Shown in pieces: positions 36,000 to 47,765 of a stretch of 64,000 nucleotides of DNA (the first letter of the stretch is position 1; each line of letters opens with the position of its first letter). Below the pieces are notes generated by a model that searched no databases, was not told the origin of the DNA, and was given only the letters and a program-made list of their open reading frames with translations. A program made the translations under genes and the position numbers. Source of the stretch: Nitratireductor sp. B36 (GTDB lineage Bacteria > Pseudomonadota > Alphaproteobacteria > Rhizobiales > Rhizobiaceae); assembly GCF_020833685.1 (NCBI RefSeq), contig NZ_JACKZY010000003.1:634997-698996 (forward strand), read 5' to 3'.

Positions 36000-37073
36000 A
36001 TGAAAACGCATGCAAAAGCCACCACCGCAACCGAGCGGTTTGTTGACCGCCTTTTTCTGTGCGCTGCTGCCTTTCCGCTTTTCCTGCTGCTGGCGCTGGT
36101 CCTCGGCCTGCTGATGGCAAAGCCGGCAAAGGCGGATGAGATTGTCTGTTCGGGCACAAACCTCCTGACGGAACTCGCCGCAGAGAACCCGGCCGCGCTT
36201 GAAGAGGTGCGACGACAGGCGGCGGAGACGCCGAATGGCAGCGGACTCCTTTGGCGGGTCGAGAAGGAGGGCGTTGCGCCCTCTTATCTTTTCGGCACCA
36301 TGCATATGAGCGACCCGCGCGTGGTCACTCTTCCCGTGGATGCTCGCCAAGCATTCGACGCGGCGGAACGCGTCGTCATCGAAACAACGGATATTCTCGA
36401 TCAGTCCAAAATGGCTGCAGCCATGTTTAAACGCCCGGAACTGATGATGTTCACCGGTGAGGAAACGCTTGGCGATCACCTGGCCGGGGCCGAGCGTCAA
36501 ACGGTGGCGGATGCGCTTGAGCTGCGCGGTATTTCGTTCGCCAGCGTGAAGAAGATGAAGCCATGGATGTTGATCTCGCTGGTGGCATTGCCTGCCTGCG
36601 AAATTCAGCGCAAGGAAGCCGGGATGCCGATCCTGGACGTTAAACTCGCCGGGGATGCGCAAAACGCCGGCAAAGAGCTTCTGGGTCTTGAGACGGCGGT
36701 TGAGCAACTGGACGCCATGGCCTCTCTGCCCATGGAAATGCATGTGCGTGGCCTGGTAGAGACGTTGGCGCTGGGTGATGGCCTGAACGACGTGATGGAA
36801 ACCATGGTGTCGCTCTACGCCGAGGGAGAGACCGGCATGTTCTGGCCACTGATCCGTGTTGCAATCCCCGAGCAGGAAGAGGGTTCGGGTGATTACGCTG
36901 CCTTCGATCAGGCAATGGTCAAAGCGCGCAATGGAACAATGGCTGAGCGGGTGCGGCCCATACTGGACAGGGGCAATGCCTTTGTCGCAGTTGGAGCATT
37001 GCATCTGCCCGGGGAGGAAGGCCTCATCGAACTTCTGCGTGCACAGGGTTATTCAGTTGAAGGCGTGCGGTAG
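36000..37073 (+). CDS. TraB/GumN-family protein
   Basis: A 357-residue exported or membrane-anchored protein: a hydrophobic segment at about residues 23-42 ending in AKADE (possible signal cleavage), then the TraB/GumN domain with YLFGTMHMSDPR near residue 97 and GALHLPGEEGLIELL at the C-terminus. These GTMH/GALH motifs resemble Tiki-type metalloproteases, so a metal-dependent envelope hydrolase is possible but unproven. It follows xerC by 67 bp on the same strand. Confidence 0.83.
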   Translation: MKTHAKATTATERFVDRLFLCAAAFPLFLLLALVLGLLMAKPAKADEIVCSGTNLLTELAAENPAALEEVRRQAAETPNGSGLLWRVEKEGVAPSYLFGTMHMSDPRVVTLPVDARQAFDAAERVVIETTDILDQSKMAAAMFKRPELMMFTGEETLGDHLAGAERQTVADALELRGISFASVKKMKPWMLISLVALPACEIQRKEAGMPILDVKLAGDAQNAGKELLGLETAVEQLDAMASLPMEMHVRGLVETLALGDGLNDVMETMVSLYAEGETGMFWPLIRVAIPEQEEGSGDYAAFDQAMVKARNGTMAERVRPILDRGNAFVAVGALHLPGEEGLIELLRAQGYSVEGVR

Positions 37074-37145
37074 ATTTAGGGTTCCGGCTAACTAAACGCG
37101 TGTTATCGTGGTGATGGTGCTGGGGAGGGTTTTTGGAGTGACGTC

Positions 37146-37349
37146 ATGCAAGACGAAAACCCAAACGAGAATCCCAAACACCGTTCCGCAAGCTCGGCGG
37201 GAACGCGCGGGTTTGTGATTGGCGCCATCGCCGCCGCGCTCGCCATACTCGTCTTCATGGCGATTTCAGGAAGCGGCTTCTTCGGTCCACATGTCACCAC
37301 GGTGCCGGAGGCTGTCAACGACAGTATTCCCACCGGTGATGGTGAGTAA
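37146..37349 (+). CDS. Small single-pass membrane protein, unknown
   Basis: A 67-residue protein with a polar N-terminus (NPNENPKHRSASS), one hydrophobic helix (about residues 22-42), and a short polar C-terminus. I do not recognise the family. TTTTTGGAGTG lies upstream as a ribosome binding site. It sits between the TraB-like gene and the TCA operon terminator; co-transcription with the former is possible. Confidence 0.65.
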   Translation: MQDENPNENPKHRSASSAGTRGFVIGAIAAALAILVFMAISGSGFFGPHVTTVPEAVNDSIPTGDGE

Positions 37350-37350
37350 A

Positions 37351-37379
37351 AAGCCCCAAAGCTTTCGCTTCGGGGCTTC
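37351..37379. terminator. Imperfect hairpin between small gene and lpdA
   Basis: AAGCCCC (37351-37357) pairs with GGGGCTT (37372-37378), with further inner pairing and one mismatch. It lies just after the small gene and 25 bp beyond the lpdA stop, so it could end transcripts from both directions. The T-run is weak. Confidence 0.55.
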
Positions 37380-37403
37380 GTCGTTGTTTAAACCCCTGTC
37401 GGA

Positions 37404-38810
37404 TTACATGTGGATCGGCTTGGCAAAAGTGGCGAGTGCGGCTTCCTTGACCGTTTCCGACATGGTGGGGTGTGCGTGGCAGGTGCGGGCCAGGTCTTCC
37501 GACGAGCCGCCGAACTCCATCAGAACCGCTGCCTCGTGGATCATCTCGCCGGCGCCGAAACCGACGATGTGAACGCCCAGCACGCGATCCGTCTTCTTGT
37601 CGGCGAGCACCTTCACGAAACCATCCGTCTTGAGCATGGAGCGGGCGCGACCGTTGGCCGAGAAGGGGAATTTGCCGGCGTTGTATTCCACGCCGGCCTT
37701 TTTAAGCTCTTCTTCGGTCTTGCCGACGGAGGCGACTTCCGGGCTTGTATAGACCACGCCGGGGATCACATCATAGTTCACGTGCCCGGCCTGTCCGGCG
37801 AGGATCTCGGCCACGGCGACGCCTTCATCCTCGGCTTTGTGCGCGAGCATCGGACCGGCGATCACGTCGCCAATCGCGTAAATGCCATCGACATTCGTCT
37901 TGAAATGCTCGTCGGTCTTTACACGGCCGCGCTCATCCAGCTCCACGCCCACGGCATCAAGGCCAAGGCCCTCTGTGTACGGCTTGCGGCCGGTCGCAAC
38001 GAGAACCACATCTGCTTCGACGGTTTCGGCGTCTCCGCCCTTTGCCGGCTCAAAAGTGACCTTCGCGCCCTTGCCGGCCTTGGTTACGTCCGTGACCTTC
38101 GCGCCGAGCTTGAACTCGAAACCCTGCTTGCCGAGCATACGCTGAAACTGCTTGGCGACCTCACCGTCCATGCCGCCAAGAATGGTGTCGAGATATTCGA
38201 CCACGGTCACCCTGGCACCGAGGCGGGCCCAGACGGAACCCAGCTCCAGGCCAATCACGCCGCCCCCGACAACCACCATGTGCTCAGGGACCTTGGAAAG
38301 CTCCAGAGCGCCGGTGGAGGAGACGATCACCTTTTCGTCGAACTTCACGTCGACGCCAGGAATGCCGGCGACGTCGGAGCCGGTGGCGATGACGATGTTC
38401 TTCGTCTCGACAGACTGTTCCTTGCCGTCGTCGCCCTTAACGCTGACCTTGCCTTTGCCGGCGATGCTGCCAAAGCCGCGAAGGACATCGATCTTGTTCT
38501 TCTTCATCAGGAAGTCGAGACCCTTGGTGTTCTGCTCGACCGTCTTGACGCGATGCTCCATCATCTTCTTGAGATTGAGCTTGGGTTTGCTCACCTCAAC
38601 GCCGAGATCGGCAAGGCCATGGCCGGCTTCCGCGAACATCTCCGTGGCGTGCAGCAGCGCCTTGGAGGGGATGCAGCCGACATTGACGCAGGTGCCGCCA
38701 TGGGTGGAGAGCTTCTCGACAACAGCTGTCTTGAGGCCGAGTTGAGCCGCCTTGATGGCGCAGACATAGCCGCCGGGGCCGGTGCCGATCACGACGAGAT
38801 CATAGGACAT
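37404..38810 (-). CDS. lpdA: Dihydrolipoyl dehydrogenase (E3)
   Basis: A 468-residue flavoprotein that reoxidises dihydrolipoyl groups of the 2-oxoglutarate complex with NAD. FAD motif [10 protein letters not shown], redox-active disulfide [19 protein letters not shown] motif [17 protein letters not shown] motif [20 protein letters not shown], and catalytic HAHPTMSE near the C-terminus. Last gene of the mdh-suc operon, so it is most likely the E3 of oxoglutarate dehydrogenase. Confidence 0.96.
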   Translation of the reverse strand: MSYDLVVIGTGPGGYVCAIKAAQLGLKTAVVEKLSTHGGTCVNVGCIPSKALLHATEMFAEAGHGLADLGVEVSKPKLNLKKMMEHRVKTVEQNTKGLDFLMKKNKIDVLRGFGSIAGKGKVSVKGDDGKEQSVETKNIVIATGSDVAGIPGVDVKFDEKVIVSSTGALELSKVPEHMVVVGGGVIGLELGSVWARLGARVTVVEYLDTILGGMDGEVAKQFQRMLGKQGFEFKLGAKVTDVTKAGKGAKVTFEPAKGGDAETVEADVVLVATGRKPYTEGLGLDAVGVELDERGRVKTDEHFKTNVDGIYAIGDVIAGPMLAHKAEDEGVAVAEILAGQAGHVNYDVIPGVVYTSPEVASVGKTEEELKKAGVEYNAGKFPFSANGRARSMLKTDGFVKVLADKKTDRVLGVHIVGFGAGEMIHEAAVLMEFGGSSEDLARTCHAHPTMSETVKEAALATFAKPIHM

Positions 38811-38842
38811 GTTCGTGCCTTTCCTGAATTCCGTTGCGTCGG

Positions 38843-39604
38843 CTATCGACCGCCGCTGACATTGAGAATGGCGCCCGTGGAGTAGGACGCCTCATCGGAG
38901 AGAAGCCAGAGCGCGGCGCGGGCGATTTCCTCTGCCGTGCCAGGCCGTTTCATTGGGATCAGACCCGAAAGCCGCTGCGCCCTGTCCGGCTGGCCGCCGG
39001 AGGCGTGGATTTCGGTATCGGTGATGCCGGGCCGCACGGCGTTGACACGGATGCCTTCCTCAGCAACTTCGCGGGCAAGCCCCATTGTGAAGGTATCGAC
39101 CGCTGCCTTGGAGGCTGCGTAATCCACATATTCGCCTGCCGAACCAAGCACTGCGGCGATGGAAGATATGTTGACGATGGCACCGCCCTTGCCGCCGTGG
39201 CGTGTGGATATGCGCTTCACCGCCTCGCGGGCGCACAGCATCGTGCCGATCACATTGATACGCATCATACGCTCGAAGCGAGCGAGGTCCATTTCGTCGA
39301 CGCGCGCCTTGCGGTCGACAATGCCCGCATTGTTGACAAGAGCATCGAGCCGGCCAAAGCGCCGGTCAACGGCCTCAAACATGGCCAGGATTTCGCTTTC
39401 CTCGGCCATGTCAGCCTTGACGGCGAAGGCCTCGCCGCCCGCTTGTTCGATATTCCGGACCACGGTTTCGGCTGCGTCAGGGTTGGCAACATAGTTGACT
39501 GCTACACGATATCCCGCGCTTGCCGCCAGTCGACAGATCGCAGCGCCGATGCCGCGGCTCCCGCCTGTCACCAGAAGTGTCTTTGCTGACTGCATCATCG
39601 CCAT
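38843..39604 (-). CDS. Short-chain dehydrogenase within the TCA operon
   Basis: A 253-residue SDR: cofactor motif GGSRGIGAA near the N-terminus, NNAGIVD, Ser in [15 protein letters not shown], and [10 protein letters not shown]. The sequence resembles YgfF-type or glucose/ribitol dehydrogenase-like SDRs; substrate unknown. It lies between sucB (60 bp upstream) and lpdA (32 bp downstream) on the same strand, so it is co-transcribed with them. As I recall, this insertion recurs in related Rhizobiales, but a role in the complex is not established. Confidence 0.85.
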   Translation of the reverse strand: MAMMQSAKTLLVTGGSRGIGAAICRLAASAGYRVAVNYVANPDAAETVVRNIEQAGGEAFAVKADMAEESEILAMFEAVDRRFGRLDALVNNAGIVDRKARVDEMDLARFERMMRINVIGTMLCAREAVKRISTRHGGKGGAIVNISSIAAVLGSAGEYVDYAASKAAVDTFTMGLAREVAEEGIRVNAVRPGITDTEIHASGGQPDRAQRLSGLIPMKRPGTAEEIARAALWLLSDEASYSTGAILNVSGGR

Positions 39605-39664
39605 TCCTGATCTCGCCGGATGGACAAGGGCGCGAAAGACATCCGCCTTCCGCGCCCGGCTTTT

Positions 39665-41206
39665 CTAGAGGTCGAGGACCAGTCGTTCCGGATCCTCGAG
39701 CACGTCCTTGATGCGCACGAGGAAAGTCACGGCTTCCTTGCCGTCAACGATCCGGTGATCATAGGAAAGCGCGAGATACATCATCGGGCGGATGACGATC
39801 TGGCCGCCGACCACCATGGGCCGCTCCTGGATCTTGTGCATGCCCAGAATGCCCGATTGCGGCGCATTCAGGATCGGGGTCGACATCAGCGAGCCATAGA
39901 CACCGCCATTGGAGATGGTGAATGTGCCGCCCTGCATGTCAGCCATGGAGAGCTTGCCATCGCGGGCCGCGAGACCCAGACGACCGATTTCCTTCTCCAC
40001 CTCGGCGATCGACATCTGGTCGGCATCGCGCACCACCGGCACGACGAGACCGCGGTCGGTGCCGACGGCAACGCCGATATGGCAGAAGTTCTTGTAGATG
40101 ATGTCCGTGCCGTCGATCTCGGCATTCACAGCCGGGATTTCCTTCAGCGCATGGCACACCGCCTTGGTGAAGAAGCCCATGAAGCCGAGCTTCACGCCAT
40201 GCTTCTTCTCGAAGAGCTCCTTGTACTTCTTGCGCATCTCCATGACCGCCGTCATGTCCACCTCGTTGAAGGTGGTGAGCATGGCGGCAGTGTCCTGCGC
40301 ATCCTTGAGGCGGCGCGCGATGGTCTGACGCAGGCGTGTCATCTTCACGCGCTCTTCACGGCTCTCGTCCTCGGCCGGAGAAGCGGGGCGGGCTGCCTTG
40401 GGCTTTTCAGCCGGTGAACTCGGTGCGCCGCCCTCAAGCGCTGCCAGCACATCGCCCTTCAGCACCTGGCCGTCTTTGCCGGAACCGGCAACGTCCGAAG
40501 CCTTCATGCCCTTTTCTGTCATCAGCTTCTGAGCAGAGGGTGCGGGCGGACGTCCGCCATCGTCATCCTTCTTCGCCGCGGGGGCTTCCTTCTCGGCCGG
40601 CTTGTCGGCCTTGGGCGCTGCGGCGCCGGCAGAGGCTCCCTGTTCGATGCGCAGGAGAAGCGCCCCGACTTCGACCTCGTCACCCGATGCAACCACCATC
40701 TCAGTGATCACGCCATCGACCGGCGACATCACTTCCTGGGCCGCCTTGTCGGTTTCGAGTTCAAGAATGGCTTCATCGGTTTTCACCGCGTCGCCAACCT
40801 TCTTGTAGATCTCGCCGACCTGGGCTTCGGTGACGGATTCGCCCGCCGATGGAACATTCACCTCGACGATTTTTCCGCCGCCGGCCATGGTTGCCTCCTG
40901 GGTTTCTTTCGTACCGGACGAGCTTTCGCCGGCCTGACTGGTTTCTGGTTTTGCTTTGCCGGCGCCTTCGCCCGCGGCAATCATGCCGAGGAGCGCGCCG
41001 ACTTCGACGGTTTCGCCTTCCTTGACGGTGATCTCATCGAGAGTGCCGGCAGCGGGCGCGGGCACTTCAATGGAAACCTTGTCGGTTTCCAGCTCAACGA
41101 GTGGCTCGTCGGTGGCGATCGTGTCACCCACCGATTTCATCCAGCGGGCAATGGTTGCCTCGGTAACGGACTCGCCCAGTGTGGGAACCCGAATCTCGGT
41201 CGCCAT
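39665..41206 (-). CDS. sucB: Dihydrolipoyl succinyltransferase (E2) with two lipoyl domains
   Basis: A 513-residue E2 of the 2-oxoglutarate dehydrogenase complex; transfers succinyl from E1 to CoA. Lipoyl domain 1 (residues about 3-78, lysine 43 in [11 protein letters not shown]) is followed by a short linker and lipoyl domain 2 (about 112-187, lysine 154 in [11 protein letters not shown]), then a subunit-binding domain ([17 protein letters not shown]) and the catalytic core ending in [14 protein letters not shown]. Most rhizobial SucB I recall have one lipoyl domain and about 410-430 residues. Codon 107 is an ATG preceded by AGGAGG, so a 407-residue form could also be made. GGAG precedes the first ATG. 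Confidence 0.95.
   Translation of the reverse strand: MATEIRVPTLGESVTEATIARWMKSVGDTIATDEPLVELETDKVSIEVPAPAAGTLDEITVKEGETVEVGALLGMIAAGEGAGKAKPETSQAGESSSGTKETQEATMAGGGKIVEVNVPSAGESVTEAQVGEIYKKVGDAVKTDEAILELETDKAAQEVMSPVDGVITEMVVASGDEVEVGALLLRIEQGASAGAAAPKADKPAEKEAPAAKKDDDGGRPPAPSAQKLMTEKGMKASDVAGSGKDGQVLKGDVLAALEGGAPSSPAEKPKAARPASPAEDESREERVKMTRLRQTIARRLKDAQDTAAMLTTFNEVDMTAVMEMRKKYKELFEKKHGVKLGFMGFFTKAVCHALKEIPAVNAEIDGTDIIYKNFCHIGVAVGTDRGLVVPVVRDADQMSIAEVEKEIGRLGLAARDGKLSMADMQGGTFTISNGGVYGSLMSTPILNAPQSGILGMHKIQERPMVVGGQIVIRPMMYLALSYDHRIVDGKEAVTFLVRIKDVLEDPERLVLDL
40888..40899 (-). promoter_or_regulatory. Internal ribosome binding site and start in sucB
   Basis: AGGAGG (40894-40899), CAACC, and the ATG whose first base is 40888 (Met107) form an ideal start between the two lipoyl domains. 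Initiation here would give a 407-residue single-lipoyl E2. Confidence 0.5.
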
Positions 41207-41227
41207 GTCGTTTTTCTCCGTCGCTTG

Positions 41228-44215
41228 CTATTCGCCGAGCGCGTCTTCGAGGAAAGCCTCGAGCTGCGCCAGATGCTTCGACATAAGGCCGGTCGCGGGC
41301 GATGCAGCGGCCGGACGACCGGTGTAGCGCACGCGCGTGTTCTTGGCCTCGATGTGTTGCAGAACCCACTCCAGATACGGATCGATGAAGGACCAGGCAC
41401 CCATGTTCTTGGGCTCTTCCTGGCACCACACCATTTCCGCATTCTTGAAGCGCGAAAGCTCGTTGATCAAAGCCTTGGCCGGGAACGGGTAGAGCTGCTC
41501 GACACGGAGAAGATAGATATCGTCGATGCCGCGCTTCTCGCGCTCTTCGTAAAGGTCGTAATAGACCTTGCCGGAGCACATGACGACGCGGCGGATCTTC
41601 GAATCCTTCACCAGCTTGATCTTCTCGCCGTCCAGATGCTCGGCATCGTCCCACAAGAGACGGTGGAATGCGCTTTCGCCGGAAAGCTCAGCCAATGTGG
41701 ACACGCAGCGCTTGTGGCGCAGCAGCGATTTCGGTGTCATCAGGATGAGCGGCTTGCGGAAATCGCGCTTCAGCTGACGACGCAGGATGTGGAAATAGTT
41801 CGCAGGCGTTGAACAATAGGCGACCTGCATGTTGTCTTCCGCGCACATCTGAAGCCAGCGTTCGAGGCGGGCGGAGGAGTGCTCCGGACCCTGACCCTCA
41901 TAACCGTGCGGCAGCAGGCACACGAGGCCTGACATGCGGAGCCACTTGCGTTCGCCAGACGAGATGAACTGGTCGAAGACCACTTGCGCGCCGTTGGCGA
42001 AGTCGCCGAACTGCGCTTCCCACAGCGTCAGCGCACGGGGTTCGGCAAGCGAGAAGCCGTATTCGAAGCCGAGGACAGCTTCTTCCGAAAGCATCGAGTT
42101 GATGACCTCGTAATAGGCCTGCTGCGGTCCCAGATTGTTGAGCGGGATGTAGCGATTTTCGTCGCGCTGGTCGTAGAGCACGGAGTGGCGCTGCGAGAAG
42201 GTGCCGCGCTCGGAGTCCTGACCGGACAGGCGCACCGGATTGCCCTCGAGCAGGATCGAGCCGAAGGCAAGGGCCTCAGCCGTCGCCCAGTCGATACCGG
42301 CGCCCTCGTCGATCATTGCCTTGCGGTTTTTCAGGAAGCGCTGGATCGTGCGGTGGGCTTCGAAATCCTCCGGGATTTCGGTCAGCTTCTTGCCGATTTC
42401 CTTGAGCGTCTTGACCGGGACGGCGGTCTTGCCGCGGCGCTGTTCATCCGCATGATCGGCCTTCTTCAGGCCCGACCAGACGCCATCCAGCCAGTCGGCC
42501 TTGTTGGGCTTGTAAGCCTGACCGGCCTCGAACTCCGCTTCAAGATGGGCGCGCCAGTCGGCCCGCATCTTCTCGATGTCGGCTTCGGTCACAAGACCTT
42601 CCTCGATCATCTTCTTCGCATAGATCTCGCTCGTCGTCGTGTGCTTGCGGATCTTGCGATACATGATCGGCTGGGTGAATGCCGGCTCGTCGCCCTCGTT
42701 GTGGCCGTAGCGACGGTAGCAGAACATGTCGATGACAACCGGCTTGTGGAAGGTCATGCGGAATTCGGTTGCAACCTTTGCCGCATAGACCACCGCTTCC
42801 GGGTCGTCGCCATTCACGTGGAAGATCGGTGCCTCAATCATCTTCGCCACATCGGAAGGATAGGGCGAGGAGCGCGAGAAGCGCGGATTGGTGGTGAAGC
42901 CGATCTGGTTGTTGATGATGAAATGCACGGTGCCGGCAACGCGGTGGCCGCGCAGGCCCGAGAGGCCGAAGCACTCGGCCACAACGCCCTGACCGGCAAA
43001 GGCGGCATCACCGTGCAGCAGCAACGGCATGACCCGCGCACGCTCTTCCGGCGGCACCACTTCCTCGCGCTTGCGGCCGAACACCTGGTCCTGCTTGGCG
43101 CGGGCCTTGCCCATCACCACCGGGTTCACGATTTCCAGATGCGAGGGGTTTGCCGTGAGCGAGAGGTGCACATTGTTGCCATCGAAGGCGCGGTCGGAGG
43201 AGGCGCCGAGATGATATTTCACGTCACCGGAGCCTTCCACATCGTCAGGCGCGAAGGAGCCGCCCTTAAACTCGTGGAAGATGGCGCGGTGAGGCTTTTC
43301 CATGACCTGCGCGAGGACGTTCAGGCGGCCACGGTGGGCCATGCCGAGAACGATTTCCTTGAGGCCCATCTGGCCGCCGCGCTTGATGATCTGTTCGAGA
43401 GCGGGGATCAGCGCTTCACCGCCGTCGAGGCCGAAGCGCTTGGTGCCCTTGTATTTCACATCGATGAACTGCTCAAAGCCTTCCGCTTCGATCAGCTTCT
43501 GCAGGATTGCCTTTTTGCCGTTGGCAGTGAACTCGACACCCTTGTCGGGACCTTCGATGCGCTCCTGGATCCACGCCTTTTCAGCCGGGTTGGAGATGTG
43601 CATGAATTCGACGCCCAGCGTCGAGCAATAGGTCCGCTTCAGAATGTCGAGCATCTGGCGGATCGTGGCCGTCTCGAGGCCGAGCACATGATCGATGAAG
43701 ATCGGGCGGTCGTAGTCGGCTTCCGTGAAGCCGTAGGCCTCTGGCGACAGCTCGTTGTAATCTTCCAGCGGCTTGGCAATGCCCAGCGGGTCGAGGTCGG
43801 CATGCAAATGACCGCGCATGCGATAGGCGCGGATCATCATGATGGCACGGACGGAATCACGGGTCGCCTGGAGGGTTTCTTCGGGCGAGAGCTGCGCGCC
43901 GGTCTTGGCTGCCTTTTCCTTGATCTTGCCGTCGAAATGCTTTTCGACTGCGCCCCAGTCGCCATCAAGCGCTGAGACAAGCTCGCCATTTGCGGCCTGA
44001 GGCCAATTCTTCTTTTTCCAGGACGCGCCGGCGGCGTTCTTCTTCACATCGGCGGCATCATCTTTGAGCGCGCCGAAGAAATCGCGCCAGTCTTCACTGA
44101 CGGAAGACGGATCGTCCTGATAGCTGGCGTAGAGTTCCTCGATATAGGCGGCATTGCCGCCATAGAGAAACGAGGTGAGCGACATTTGGTCGTTGGCCTG
44201 ATCTTGCCGTGCCAT
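41228..44215 (-). CDS. sucA: 2-oxoglutarate dehydrogenase E1
   Basis: A 995-residue thiamine-diphosphate enzyme that decarboxylates 2-oxoglutarate and succinylates E2. N-terminal SFLYGGNAAYIEELYASYQ is the E2-binding segment; the ThDP region includes GDAAFAGQGVVAEC and FIINNQIGFTT, then RRYGHNEGDEP and SEEAVLGFEYG in the transketolase-like half. Length is standard. The ATG has no clean Shine-Dalgarno: a 7-bp hairpin ends 8 bp upstream and would hold the only GGAA. It lies between sucD and sucB in the operon. Confidence 0.96.
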   Translation of the reverse strand: MARQDQANDQMSLTSFLYGGNAAYIEELYASYQDDPSSVSEDWRDFFGALKDDAADVKKNAAGASWKKKNWPQAANGELVSALDGDWGAVEKHFDGKIKEKAAKTGAQLSPEETLQATRDSVRAIMMIRAYRMRGHLHADLDPLGIAKPLEDYNELSPEAYGFTEADYDRPIFIDHVLGLETATIRQMLDILKRTYCSTLGVEFMHISNPAEKAWIQERIEGPDKGVEFTANGKKAILQKLIEAEGFEQFIDVKYKGTKRFGLDGGEALIPALEQIIKRGGQMGLKEIVLGMAHRGRLNVLAQVMEKPHRAIFHEFKGGSFAPDDVEGSGDVKYHLGASSDRAFDGNNVHLSLTANPSHLEIVNPVVMGKARAKQDQVFGRKREEVVPPEERARVMPLLLHGDAAFAGQGVVAECFGLSGLRGHRVAGTVHFIINNQIGFTTNPRFSRSSPYPSDVAKMIEAPIFHVNGDDPEAVVYAAKVATEFRMTFHKPVVIDMFCYRRYGHNEGDEPAFTQPIMYRKIRKHTTTSEIYAKKMIEEGLVTEADIEKMRADWRAHLEAEFEAGQAYKPNKADWLDGVWSGLKKADHADEQRRGKTAVPVKTLKEIGKKLTEIPEDFEAHRTIQRFLKNRKAMIDEGAGIDWATAEALAFGSILLEGNPVRLSGQDSERGTFSQRHSVLYDQRDENRYIPLNNLGPQQAYYEVINSMLSEEAVLGFEYGFSLAEPRALTLWEAQFGDFANGAQVVFDQFISSGERKWLRMSGLVCLLPHGYEGQGPEHSSARLERWLQMCAEDNMQVAYCSTPANYFHILRRQLKRDFRKPLILMTPKSLLRHKRCVSTLAELSGESAFHRLLWDDAEHLDGEKIKLVKDSKIRRVVMCSGKVYYDLYEEREKRGIDDIYLLRVEQLYPFPAKALINELSRFKNAEMVWCQEEPKNMGAWSFIDPYLEWVLQHIEAKNTRVRYTGRPAAASPATGLMSKHLAQLEAFLEDALGE

Positions 44216-44223
44216 TTTGATTT

Positions 44224-44241
44224 CCGGAACCCGCGTTCCGG
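44224..44241 (-). promoter_or_regulatory. Hairpin at the sucA ribosome entry site
   Basis: CCGGAAC (44224-44230) and GTTCCGG (44235-44241) form a perfect stem around CCGC, ending 8 nt before the sucA ATG on the coding strand. The Shine-Dalgarno-like GGAA is inside the stem. Confidence 0.45.
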
Positions 44242-44282
44242 CTCCTTGGTCGCCGGCACATTAGCCGGACAGTCACATTGTT

Positions 44283-44311
44283 CCCGGCTGCCACTTATGT
44301 GGCAAGCCGGG
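44283..44311 (-). promoter_or_regulatory. Intercistronic hairpin sucD - sucA
   Basis: CCCGGCT-GCCAC (44283-44294) pairs with GTGGC-A-AGCCGGG (44299-44311) with one bulged base and a 4-nt loop. No T-run follows, so RNA processing or stability rather than termination is likely. Confidence 0.5.
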
Positions 44312-44325
44312 TTTATGGTTCTTCT

Positions 44326-45228
44326 TCAACCCTTGATCGCTTCAACGAGCGTCTGGCCAAGGCGCGCCGGGGAGGGCGAAACCTTGATGCCGGCTGCTTC
44401 CATTGCCGCGATCTTGTCTTCTGCGCCGCCCTTGCCGCCGGAGATCACGGCGCCTGCATGGCCCATGGTGCGTCCGGGAGGAGCGGTACGGCCCGCGATG
44501 AAGCCGGCCATCGGCTTCTTGCGGCCTTTCTTGGCCTCATCGCGGAGGAACTGGGCTGCTTCTTCTTCCGCCGAACCGCCGATCTCACCGATCATGATGA
44601 TCGACTGGGTTTCGTCGTCGGCCAGGAACATCTCCAAAACGTCGATGAACTCGGTGCCTTTCACCGGGTCGCCGCCGATGCCGACTGCCGTCGTCTGGCC
44701 AAGGCCGGCATTGGTCGTCTGGAACACGGCCTCATAGGTGAGTGTGCCGGAGCGCGACACGACGCCCACGGAACCCTTCTGGAAGATGTTGCCGGGCATG
44801 ATGCCGATCTTGCATTCGTTCGGCGTCAGAACACCGGGGCAGTTCGGGCCGATCAGGCGCGACTTGGACTTGTCGAGCTTCGCCTTCACCGCAACCATGT
44901 CCATCACAGGAATACCTTCCGTGATGCAGACGATGAGCGGGATCTCGGCCTCGATGGCCTCGATGATGGCCGCGCCCGCGCCTGCCGGCGGGACATAGAT
45001 CACGGATGCGTTGGCGCCGGTCTTTTCCTTGCCTTCGGCGACGGATGCGAAGATCGGGAGCTCTTCACCGCCCTGGCCGGTCCAGGTGGAGCCGCCCTTC
45101 TTGGGGTGAATGCCGCCGACCATCTGCGTGCCATGATAGGCAAGCGCCTGTTCGGTGTGGAAGGTTCCGGTCTTGCCGGTCAGGCCCTGAACGAGAACCT
45201 TGGTGTCTTTGTTTACGAGAATGGACAT
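44326..45228 (-). CDS. sucD: Succinyl-CoA synthetase alpha subunit
   Basis: A 300-residue subunit binding CoA and carrying the phosphohistidine. CoA-binding N-terminus [21 protein letters not shown], nucleotide-site region [10 protein letters not shown], and the phosphohistidine loop [14 protein letters not shown] near residue 245. It starts 6 bp after the sucC stop, as expected for an obligate heterodimer. Confidence 0.97.
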   Translation of the reverse strand: MSILVNKDTKVLVQGLTGKTGTFHTEQALAYHGTQMVGGIHPKKGGSTWTGQGGEELPIFASVAEGKEKTGANASVIYVPPAGAGAAIIEAIEAEIPLIVCITEGIPVMDMVAVKAKLDKSKSRLIGPNCPGVLTPNECKIGIMPGNIFQKGSVGVVSRSGTLTYEAVFQTTNAGLGQTTAVGIGGDPVKGTEFIDVLEMFLADDETQSIIMIGEIGGSAEEEAAQFLRDEAKKGRKKPMAGFIAGRTAPPGRTMGHAGAVISGGKGGAEDKIAAMEAAGIKVSPSPARLGQTLVEAIKG

Positions 45229-45234
45229 CTTGGC

Positions 45235-46431
45235 TCAGCTTCCCTTAACGGCTGCAACGATCTTCTTGGCGGCGTCGTCGAGATCATCGGCGGCGATCAC
45301 GTTGAGGCCGCTTTCGTTGATGATCTTCTTGCCAAGATCGACATTTGTGCCTTCGAGGCGAACCACCAGCGGAACCTTCAGGCCCACTTCCTTGACGGCA
45401 GCGACAACGCCTTCAGCGATGACGTCGCAGCGCATGATGCCGCCGAAGATGTTGACCAGAATGCCCTTCACGGCCGGGTCCGCGGTGATGATCTTGAAGG
45501 CTGCCGTCACCTTCTCCTTGGATGCGCCGCCGCCGACATCGAGGAAGTTGGCAGGCTCGGCTCCGTAGAGCTTGATGATGTCCATCGTGGCCATTGCGAG
45601 ACCGGCACCATTGACCATGCAGCCGATGTTGCCGTCGAGCGCGACATAGGCGAGGTCGTATTTGGAAGCCTCGATTTCCTTCTCGTCTTCCTCGGTCGTG
45701 TCGCGCAGGGCAACCACGTCCTCGTGACGGAACAGCGCGTTGCCGTCGAAGGAGACCTTGGCATCGAGAACGCGCAGGCGGCCATTTTCCATGACGATCA
45801 GCGGGTTCACTTCCAGAAGGCTCATGTCCTTCTCGGTGAAGGCCTTGTAGAGGATCGGGAACAGCGTCTCGCCGTCCTTCGCTGCGTCGCCCTCGAGCTT
45901 CAGCGCCTCGTTGAGCTTCTTCACGTCGTCAGCCGTAACGCCCGTTTCCGGGTCGATGGCGAGCGTGAGGATCTTCTCCGGCGTCTCTTCGGCGACAGCC
46001 TCAATGTCCATGCCGCCTTCCGTCGAGACGACGAAAGCCGGACGGCCGACCGTGCGGTCGATGAGGATCGAGAGGTAGAGCTCGCGGTCGATGTCCGCAC
46101 CGTCTTCGATATAGAGGCGGTTCACCTGCTTGCCGGCCGGGCCGGTCTGCTTGGTGACGAGCGTGTTGCCGAGCATCTCGTTGGTGTGCGCGACAACTTC
46201 CTCGACGCTCTTCGCAAGCCGCACGCCGCCCTTGGCGTCGGGCCCGAGTTCGGTGAACTTGCCCTTGCCGCGTCCACCCGCGTGGATCTGGCTCTTTACC
46301 ACATAGAGCGGTCCGGGAAGCTTCTTCGCAGCGGCTTCGGCTTCGCCCTTCTCAAACACCGGCACGCCATCGGCCACCGGTGCGCCATAGCTCTTCAGAA
46401 GCTGCTTGGCTTGATACTCATGAATGTTCAT
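45235..46431 (-). CDS. sucC: Succinyl-CoA synthetase beta subunit
   Basis: A 398-residue ATP-grasp subunit starting [19 protein letters not shown]. It makes succinate and ATP/GTP with Suc[18 protein letters not shown] and GANFLDVGG-like (here [11 protein letters not shown]) plus [11 protein letters not shown] are the family signatures. Follows mdh by 13 bp. Confidence 0.97.
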   Translation of the reverse strand: MNIHEYQAKQLLKSYGAPVADGVPVFEKGEAEAAAKKLPGPLYVVKSQIHAGGRGKGKFTELGPDAKGGVRLAKSVEEVVAHTNEMLGNTLVTKQTGPAGKQVNRLYIEDGADIDRELYLSILIDRTVGRPAFVVSTEGGMDIEAVAEETPEKILTLAIDPETGVTADDVKKLNEALKLEGDAAKDGETLFPILYKAFTEKDMSLLEVNPLIVMENGRLRVLDAKVSFDGNALFRHEDVVALRDTTEEDEKEIEASKYDLAYVALDGNIGCMVNGAGLAMATMDIIKLYGAEPANFLDVGGGASKEKVTAAFKIITADPAVKGILVNIFGGIMRCDVIAEGVVAAVKEVGLKVPLVVRLEGTNVDLGKKIINESGLNVIAADDLDDAAKKIVAAVKGS

Positions 46432-46444
46432 TGGAGGCCTACTC

Positions 46445-47765
<1,321 letters not shown>

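Noticed and set aside
41984-43975. 663-codon plus-strand frame opposite sucA
   Set aside because: Same reason; the minus strand encodes a full-length 2-oxoglutarate dehydrogenase.
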